Assembly: GCA_963576735.1 (NCBI GenBank)
Contig: OY755178.1
Coordinates: 12,028,001-12,092,000, forward strand
Reading direction: 5' to 3'
Length of the DNA: 64,000 nucleotides
Source: Bedellia somnulentella
Lineage: Eukaryota; Arthropoda; Insecta; Lepidoptera; Bedelliidae
The translations under genes and the position numbers were made by a program. The notes under the pieces were generated by a model. The model did no database searches. It was not told where the DNA came from and saw only the letters and a program-made list of their open reading frames with translations. Of this stretch, positions 56,665-64,000 are shown piece after piece. Position 1 is the stretch's first letter, and each line of letters starts with the position of its first letter.

Positions 56665-58387
56665 ATCTAAATCCCCTGGGCATGATGAGCTAAGCATAGA
56701 ACATCTAAAATATGCTGGCCCCCACCTGCCCAGAGTATTGTCGCTGATATATAATTTATGTGTTAGTCATTCTTATGAAACGGAAGAGATGATTAAAACT
56801 GTAGTAGTTCCCATCGTTAAAAATAAAACCGGAAATTTAGCAGATAAGACAATTTATAATCCAATTTCATTAGCGACGGTGATTGTGAAGGTATTTGACA
56901 GTTTGCTTAATGCACAGCTTAATAGGTATGTACATCCTCACCATAACCAGTTTGGCTTCCAACCCCATTTATCGACTGAGAGTGCAGTGTTGTGCCTTAA
57001 GCATACTGTCATACACGAAGAGGGGGACAGACACGTATGCCTGCTTCCTGGACCTCTCAAAGGCGTTCGACTTGGTTTCCTACGACCTACTCTGGAAAAA
57101 GCTAGAGGGGGTTCGTTTTCCCTCGGAATTAACCAGCATATTTAAATATTGGTATGGAAATCGACGACATGATAGTCCAGTGGATAGAACACCCGCCTGA
57201 AAACAGAAGGGCGTGAGTTCCAATCCTGGGTCGGGCCTACACCAATTTGTCTTTTCTAAAGTCATATGTGTGGTTAATTTATCATGGTTGTTAACGGTGA
57301 GGGAAAACATCGTGAGGAAACCCACATGGCTGAGTTTGTACCTAGTCATGTGACAGTGTATTCGTACAAAACGGCGATAGGCCTGCCCCCTATCACGTGA
57401 GTACACTGTCCATGCAAAACGTGGGTACTCTGAACAGCAGGTGACAAAGTCACGTGATGTTCAGAAGTATTAGTACCTCTGCCAACCCCTTCGGGGATAT
57501 TCGGCGTGAACGTTTATGTTATGTTATGGTATGGAAATCAGGTCAACGCTGTGAGATGGGCAGGTTCACTATCGGAGCCGTACAGGTTGGAGTGTGGCGT
57601 ACGGCAGGGGGGCTTGAGTTCACCAACCCTCTTTAACCCTTACGTTAACGAGCTCATCGTCGCGCTTAGCAGCACCAAAATTGGATGTCACATAGACCGT
57701 GTGTGTGTAAACAATGTAAGCTATGCTGACGACATGGTGCTGCTGAGCGCTTCGGTGTGCGGGCTGCGAAAGCTGTTGTCGATATGTGAAGACTATGCAA
57801 GGACGCACGGTCTTCTATATAATGTGAAAAAGACCGAAGTCATGGTCTTTGGGGGCGGGGGAAAACAGGTGTCCAGTTGTATCCCACAGGTGTATCTGGG
57901 GGGTGTCCCACTCAAAAGAGTATTTCAATTTAAATACCTTGGACATATGTTGACTCCCGGTCTCAAAGACGATGATGATATAGAAAGGGAACGGAGGGAG
58001 TTGTCGGTGAGGGCGAACTTGGTGGCCCGCAGGTTTGCCAGGTGCTCTAAAGAAGTTAAAATATCTTTATTCCGAGCCTACTGCACATCTTTCTATACCT
58101 GCAGCCTGTGGGCTAACTATACGCAAAAAGCCTACAACGCTCTCCGTGTCCAATACAACAACGCGTTCCGGATACTGTTGCGTCTGTCCCGGTACTGTAG
58201 TGCATCAGGTATGTTTGCTGAAGCCCGGGTCGACTGCTTTTTTGCCACGGTGCGTAAGAGATGTGTATCCCTGGTGTGCAGGGTGAGGGCCAGCACCAAC
58301 AGTATCCTGAACATGATCGCAGGCAGACTGGACTGTCCATATGTGGGTCGCTGCTGTCTTCTGTCCCATGGCATTGGACGGTGGTGA
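56665..58387 (+). pseudogene. LINE reverse transcriptase, broken
   Basis: Order of motifs: MIKTVVVPIVKNKTGNLADK, then NPISLATVIVKVFDSLLNAQ and HHNQFGFQ (palm start). A frame change near 57030 moves the reading into CFLDLSKAFDLVSYDLLWKK, which holds the first catalytic Asp. The SINE-B interrupts at KYWYGN. Downstream come RLECGVRQGGLSSPTLFN and NVSYADDMVLLSAS, whose YADD (57722-57733) gives the catalytic pair, then VKKTEVMVFGGGGK and FKYLGHM. The C-terminus stays open for 293 codons to TGA. No endonuclease domain is left. Clade assignment (CR1 or Jockey group) is inferred from these motifs. Confidence 0.9.
57163..57527 (+). repeat. SINE-B, full length, inserted in the LINE
   Basis: The head ATGATAGTCCAGTGGATAGA and GTGAGTTCCAATCCTGGGTC, the full body, and the tail CGTTTATGTTATGTTAT are present. 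The 12-bp duplication GGTATGGAAATC brackets it at 57151-57162 and 57528-57539, and the LINE frame resumes directly after. Confidence 0.95.
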
Positions 58388-58534
58388 CTCACTGACAGTA
58401 TTATTTAATATTTTTTGTAAATAGTTTGTAAATATACTAGACATAAGTTACTAATATAGTTTTTCATAAGTGTTTTAACTAACCAATGGGTCCCTGTAAC
58501 CTGAATAAATAAATGATAATAATAATAAAAAAAA

Positions 58535-58890
58535 TAACATAAACGTTCACGCCGAATATGCCCGAAGGTGTTGGCAGAGGTACTAATACTTCTATACATA
58601 ACGTGACTTTGTCACCTGGTGTTCAGAGTACCCACATTTTGCATGAACAGTGTACTCACGTGATAGGGGGCAGGCCTATCGCCGTTTTTGTACGAATACA
58701 CTGTTACATGACTGAGTACATCTCAGTCATGTGGGTTTCCTCACGATGTTTTCCCTCACCGTTAACAACTATGATAAATTAAGCACACATATGTCTTTAG
58801 AAAAGACAAATTGGTGTAGGCCCGACCCGGGATTTGAACACTAGTCGCTTGCACGTTAACCGGTGTTCTACCAATTGAGCTATCACGTTG
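58535..58890 (-). repeat. SINE-B, full length
   Basis: ACATAAACGTTCACGCCGAA through GGGGGCAGGCCTATCGCCG to CCCGACCCGGGATTTGAACA and CAATTGAGCTATCACGTTG. The head matches the subfamily of the copy at 14376. It landed beside the A-rich end of the LINE. Confidence 0.92.
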
Positions 58891-59974
58891 TTTTAATTTC
58901 AGATCCATGGAAGTGGTCTTTGACTAATCATGTAATACTGTCCGAGTATATTGCCAATGGTTAAGTAGGCACAAGTAACAGATAAAAAAATGGGTTGAGT
59001 GAAACTCGATAACGAAGTCTAGGTTTTAAGAAACAGTTTATAAATCTAGGGTTTTTGGACCCATAAACCATCATGCTTTACTGTAAAATGTTATCCCTAC
59101 TGAACTTATGGCTTACAGGTTAAGGCTACCCCTGCTTGAGATATATGTATGTGTTTTTAAAAAACTATCGCCCAAATACTGAACTATTACTCAGACACTA
59201 ACAAGCATTTTGACCTGCTCTACATTTTGAATTGTTTTCCATAGACAAGCAGGTTTAAAATTTCTTGTAGTTGCAATAACAAAACAAGTTTCGATAAGAA
59301 CTACGTTGTAATGATATGGCTGCAAAAACTCATAAAAATTATGTTATTGTTTTTTCGTCAGGATAACAACATACCATGCATTTCTTTATAAATTATAATA
59401 CTGGTTGACAAATATATAATGACTTTTTGAATGTGTGTTTTATATTAGTACATAGTCACAACTCACAAGAAAAGCGTCCTTTTGGTTGCGTAATTTGTAT
59501 GTATTTAACATACAAATTACGGATATAATCTTTGTATCTGTCTTTTTATATAAAGACTCAAGTGCTGAAAAAGAAGCCCTAATTTTATTTAAAACCCTTT
59601 TCCTATTGATTTCCACTAATGTAGGCAAGGGGCTATGGTTCACCACTTTGTATAGTCTTGACGAATTTCTCTGGTTTAGAAGAAGAAGAAAAAAAAACCA
59701 CGTTTTATATTTGATAGAAAATATTGACAGTACTTAAAAAACGGTCAATTCGTTTTTCAATTTACACAATACTATCAAAGCAAAGTAATAAAACAAGTTT
59801 ACAACATTTCGTAAATCATTTATATAAGTTTCGAATGTGTTTGCTTGCATTTAATATTCTAAGTGCATTAACAAAAACAAGAACTGTACTGTACACGTAT
59901 CCCCGCTAAAACACTATATTTTATTTTGCTGACTAACGTTGGAAAAATAGAGATAATCCCCTTACGAATTGCAT
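58891..59974. other. Mostly anonymous, weak SINE-A and a small hairpin
   Basis: 59040-59152 keeps a faint SINE-A order (GGACCCATAAACCATC, then GGCTACCCCTGCTTGAGATA). CGTAATTTGTATGT / ACATACAAATTACG near 59488-59521 is a 14-bp inverted repeat. No gene. Confidence 0.4.
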
Positions 59975-60282
59975 TTGCACGTCTCATATATCCCCAAATG
60001 GGTGGCAGAGGTATCATTGCTTCTAAACATCAAGTGGCACTTACACCTGGTATTTACAGTACCCATGTTTTTCTTGGACAGTTTTCTCACATGATTGGGG
60101 GCAGGCTTATCACTGTTTTGGACGAATACACTGACACATGACAAATACAAATTCACCATGTGATTTTCCTTACGATTTTTCCCCTCGCCGTTTACAACCA
60201 TGATAAATTAACCACACATATGACTTAAAAAAAGACAGATTGGATAAAAAGGTAGGTGTTCTACCCATTGCGCTATCACTTT
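59975..60282 (-). repeat. SINE-B, diverged
   Basis: CATATATCCCCAAATGGGTG, GGGGGCAGGCTTATCACTG and TTCTACCCATTGCGCTATC. Confidence 0.75.
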
Positions 60283-61611
60283 TTGTCACTAATTCTCATA
60301 AAAGAAAGCAATTTGACTTTGCAGTTTTTACGACATTTTATGCGACCTATCAATGCTTATTTGATTTAGTTAAATTACCCAAAAACATTTTATGTGGTTG
60401 TAACAATCCTCACCTGACAATTATTCCAGGGAATAACGATAGAAGATCGATATCTTAAAGGACAGCCTCAGGTATACATTGGGTTTTTATCGTTTAGAAA
60501 ATCTTGAACATTAGTTACGCTTGTGTCTGTCACTTACTTGACATGTCACTTACTTATTTTCACGTATATTATATTTAAGTTATTGTATTATATAATATTA
60601 GTTTCTACAGAAGTGTAGAACTGCAAAAGTCATGAGCTCTTTATCTGGGAGTTTAACTCACAAATAGATTTTTTTTGGTTTAACATAGTTTGGTAGGATA
60701 TTCCAAGCTTGCATCATTTGATTATTCGAAAACTAAGATGATTCCGTGCTTCAGAGAGCAATTTAAGGCATAGATCTGCCGACCTTTACTAGGCCAGCGT
60801 GGTGGACTATAGCCTTATCACCACCATTTGGTAATATTTATTTCCGGCAGACTTTCTCCTACTTAAGATCCATGGTTGACTTTTGTAACAATTGAATCTG
60901 TTTAGAGAGTAGTTAGAGACAATTGTTCACATTGAATAATGGCCAAGCTGGTGTAACCTTAGTTAGTCAATTGCAGGTGGGTAAGCTACACTTGGTGTAG
61001 AGTTATTACTTTGTCAAAGTTTTACGATACATAATACAAACGTATCAAATATCATAGACTTAAGTACAAAATGATCATTGGTATTGAACTTATTAAGGAT
61101 CCATGCAAACCAAACTCTGAAACACTTGACAGTTGAAATTTTCAAAGTTATAAATGTAATGATTTTTGGCAAGGATTGATTATGTGGCAAGGATTTTTTT
61201 TCTATTCGCTTAGCAAAGAAAGAGGCAGTATAAATTTCAATTTAGTTTGTTAGTCGTTGAATTCATAACTAGAATCATTAAAAAATATTTAATTTAGGTC
61301 ACGAAATTTTAATTTTTAGCACATTTTTACGCATATTCCTTACCTATACGAGTATACGTTAATGTCTGATTTAAATTTATCACTATTACCTATATAATAC
61401 AACGCGTAAAAAATCAATACTGCGCAGGCGCCCAAATACCCGTTAATCAGTTTCATACAAATTCCTTGGTATTTTTATTGATAATTTGAAATGGGTAAAA
61501 TGTACATAATTAGTATGTTCGTTCTTGAATCCTAGCAACACTTGGGTTCCGTTTTCCTTCGGAAGGTAAAATTTTACGATGTTCATTTAACAAAACCCAT
61601 TTATCAGAACT
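60283..61611. other. Non-coding, nothing recognised
   Basis: No supported frame or repeat. AT-rich. Confidence 0.4.
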
Positions 61612-61842
61612 GTATGGGCTTATATTATAATAGCACTACTTCATATCTTCCCCTGGGTCTATCATGCGACTAAGGGCATTGAGTCTTTTAGGTGGTTGCT
61701 AGGCGATGCGGTTGAAGATTCATCTAACAAATACAATCTTTTTATCATTCAACTTTCAAAAGCGGTTAAAAAAGTTCATTTCTAATTACGTAGCTCTGGC
61801 TCACCCTTTTTGGGATTTTAGCCGTGATTATATAATGTGAAT
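61612..61842 (+). repeat. SINE-A, diverged, full length
   Basis: AATAGCACTACTTCATATCT, GGCGATGCGGTTGAAGATTC and TTTTAGCCGTGATTATATAA. Confidence 0.75.
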
Positions 61843-62592
61843 GTATTTTATTATAGATTTATCAATGCGCGGGATAATAACAAAATTATATCTTACCAAG
61901 TCTCAACTTTCAACAACACCAGTTAAAATCATTCACGAACAAAACAATGCTTTAATATTAACTCAAAAGGGTTCTATTTATAAACTAATCATCACCCCAT
62001 TTAAAGCACACCAAAATCGTTTTGGAATTTCAGAATATAGTCTGAATTAAATTTCCCGCGAATTCTCAACTAAGAACTGTCAAAATGCGCCTACTTATGC
62101 ATAACCGAGGTGAGCACGGCCGGTTGACCAAGCGACTAAAGTTGACTAACAATTTTCCTGTAATGTAATACTTCATCTGAACTCATCCGCCGCAATAAGT
62201 AAATGATTTAGTAAATAGAATGAAATACGAAAGTCACGGTATGCTATTTTATGATGATTAGGTCGTGTACGGATCACGCATGTTTGCTAATGGTGACATA
62301 ATGTTCGCCAAATCGCTAAGGAGGTGTACTTGAAAAATGTTCAAGAGATGACTTCCTGAAATTACGATTATTGATTACTAAATTAAGCATGATAATTGGG
62401 TTTAAAGGCATTACGTCATTCCTTGCATCGGATAATAAAAACTTAAATCTTATAGAAACTATATCAGCAACCCACGTAAACCATTGATTAAAGGTGTAGT
62501 CAGCGTTCATTTGCTCACTTGATTGCCTTTGAATCGGCAAAAAAAAAATTCATTGATCGAAGTACTGATTTGAACAAGACATATCTGACCTA
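61843..62592. other. Non-coding, nothing recognised
   Basis: Frames of 69 and 74 codons are present without a recognisable domain. Confidence 0.35.
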
Positions 62593-62690
62593 ACTTATAC
62601 TCACGGCTATAAATCTCAAATAGGGGAGACCAAGTATCAAAACTGGAATTTCTTCAGCCACTTTTCAAAGTTAAATGAGTTATACATATA
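62593..62690 (-). repeat. SINE-A 3' fragment
   Basis: CTTATACTCACGGCTATAAA through TTCAGCCACTTTTCAAAGTT. Confidence 0.65.
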
Positions 62691-62870
62691 CATACATATA
62701 CTCACGGCCATAAATCCCAAAAAGGGGTAGTCAAAGCTTCAGAACTAGAAACTCCTCAGCCACATTCGGAAGTTGATAGGGACAAGATGGTAGAAATAAA
62801 GTATCTCCGCAACGGCCAATAACCACCTAAAATAGCCCCATATAGTATGGATTTGTGTATTTGACTATGT
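62691..62870 (-). repeat. SINE-A, 5' truncated, tandem with previous
   Basis: ACATACATATACTCACGGCC through TCCTCAGCCACATTCGGAAG to ACCTAAAATAGCCCCATA. Confidence 0.75.
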
Positions 62871-63379
62871 GAGTCGCTCTTATTGTCGAGCCTGAACTCT
62901 AGTGATGTTGTCTATGGTGGTTGTATACTAGATCACTCTAAAAGGCAGATTTAACATGTTCAAAACGCATTTGCGCGATTTTGTTTTTATATCCCGCCTC
63001 GATCCAAAGTCAGCTCATACTTGGATATCAGCCCTCAAAGGTACGCATAGGCACTTAAAACTCTCTTGGCCATAGTATTAGTATCATAATTCTACCAGCA
63101 GACCATAAATATGTGAGGTCGTAGGCCGATTAGGGTTGCGGGCATGCTCATCTTGTCCATATTGGCTGGATCCGCGCTTGACGCAATACTTGTGCTTGTG
63201 CCCAGAAATCACACTACAGCGTTTCGGGACAGTTTCAAATTTGTGGTATCTAAGTGTTGGAATAACCTTCCTCGCCAATTCAATGTGCAAGCAGTAGATC
63301 TTCTTTGAAGCTAATATCTTAGAAGATATTTTACTTTGCAGAAAATTCATTCCAAATATCTTAACTCACAATATTTGCA
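62871..63379. other. Possible LINE C-terminal remnant, otherwise anonymous
   Basis: The plus strand from about 63160 reads LVLVPRNHTTAFRDSFKF and VVSKCWNNLPRQF. This is the kind of C-terminal sequence (aromatic-W-N-x-L-P) found in several insect LINE proteins. The minus strand is also open for 88 codons (63350-63084). I cannot decide between a dead LINE and chance. Confidence 0.35.
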
Positions 63380-63673
63380 AATACTAATATTAATAAATTT
63401 CTTCGCTTAATTCCGCTAAATAATACCTGCAGTCTTCATGCAACATGCACTGTGCACCGCCCGCCCTTCCACTTACAAGAAATCGAAAAGCAGACAATGC
63501 ACCACACACACACCCGCAAGCGAAAACCACAGGCAACCACAAACATGCGACGCGTTTCGACTCAACACGAGTCATTGACGAGCAGTTAGTAGACAGTTCG
63601 GCAGCTGACCACCGAGTGACTCGAGGTATTATTTAGCGGAATTAAGCGAAGAAATTTATTAATATTAGTATTG
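63380..63673. repeat. 294-bp foldback with 48-bp perfect arms
   Basis: 63380-63427 and 63626-63673 are exact inverted copies (AATACTAATATTAATAAATT, then TCTTCGCTTAATTCCGC). The 198-base spacer is much richer in GC and holds GCACCGCCCGCCC and CACACACACACCCGC. No family recognised. Confidence 0.9.
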
Positions 63674-63811
63674 CTATGGATTTCCGCAAAGTAACGCCTG
63701 ATTCAATCCAATATATTTGCAAATATAAAATCCTGTATTTTTGAAAATATTTTATTCAAATATATTCATATTTTTTTACTTGTTTTATTTATCTATTTTA
63801 ATTTTTCATGA

Positions 63812-64000
63812 TATCCATACATACGAGTATACTCAAGGCTATAAAGCCCTAGAAGGGGTAGCCAGAGCTAAGGGATTAGAAATTTCTTCGCCACTTTTGA
63901 AAGTTGAGTTGGGAAAAGGTAAAATAAAGCCCAAGTATATAGTCGCCTCTTAGGTACACCCTTGGGAAGAAATAGTGTAGTGCTATTCTAAGCCGACACT
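63812..64000 (-). repeat. SINE-A reaching the window end
   Basis: TCCATACATACGAGTATACT through TTCGCCACTTTTGAAAGTT to ATTCTAAGCCGACACT, internally shortened and cut by the window edge. Confidence 0.8.

Larger units (their letters stand above)
56660..58530 (+). mobile_element. CR1/Jockey-type LINE, 5' truncated, split by SINE-B
   Basis: It begins within the reverse-transcriptase domain (KSPGHDELSIEHL at about 56665) and ends with the TGA at 58385 plus a ~140-base 3' UTR finishing AATAAATAAATGATAATAAT. A SINE-B sits at 57163-57527. The coding part is described separately. GC content is higher than in the neighbourhood. Confidence 0.9.

Noticed and set aside
57454..57636. Short plus-strand frame joining SINE-B and LINE
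   Set aside because: It spans the SINE/LINE junction and is an artefact of the insertion.
61841..62050. 69-codon plus-strand frame downstream of a SINE
   Set aside because: No recognisable motif and no splice or transcription context.

Overview
The window is eukaryotic. It is AT-rich, has short exons separated by long introns, and is crowded with transposable elements. The repeat types point to an insect, most likely a moth or butterfly: mariner, RTE-type and CR1/Jockey-type LINEs, a tRNA-derived SINE, and an interspersed element with ends CGGCCAAG / ACGGAACCCTAA. That placement is an inference from repeat style and not from a species marker.

One host gene can be reconstructed end to end. 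On the minus strand, ten coding exons between 55246 and 20779 join with consistent GT-AG boundaries and phases. They give a 616-residue SLC26-type anion/sulfate transporter, closest in layout to SLC26A11: a membrane transporter domain followed by a cytoplasmic STAS domain. The coding sequence is 1,851 nt spread over 34.5 kb, so almost all of the locus is intron, and the introns are nearly all transposon. A 5' non-coding exon probably lies to the right of 55256. A strong cryptic donor in the last exon leaves the very C-terminus open.

Layout. 1-20700 (downstream of the gene): a LINE split by another element, a young 5'-truncated RTE copy with target-site duplication, a TIR element carrying a tandem array of LINE ends, a 2-kb satellite of 182-bp units with a four-unit higher-order period, and two mariner copies in opposite orientation flanking a MITE. 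20779-55246: the transporter gene. Its introns hold dozens of copies of two SINE families, a tRNA-like foldback repeat family that includes a perfect 204-bp palindrome, a Harbinger-like element and a TTAA-flanked element each inserted in a SINE, and a partly amplified copy of exon 6. 55257-64000 (upstream of the gene): a CR1/Jockey-like LINE broken by a SINE with a 12-bp target-site duplication, more SINEs, and a 294-bp foldback with 48-bp perfect arms.

Family names used here are my own labels. LINE-T is the LINE ending in a TATG-repeat tail, recognised by a C-terminal protein reading with GRPRRTHLDQIESVLKKAG. SINE-A is a ~250-bp SINE beginning near GTGTAGTGTCGGCTTAGAAT and ending in the same tail as LINE-T. 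SINE-B is a ~370-bp SINE with a tRNA-like head. FB-t is the tRNA-like foldback repeat. Repeat-D is a LINE 3'-end-like repeat. SINE-A and LINE-T share about 50 bp at their 3' ends, which suggests that LINE-T supplies the machinery for SINE-A.
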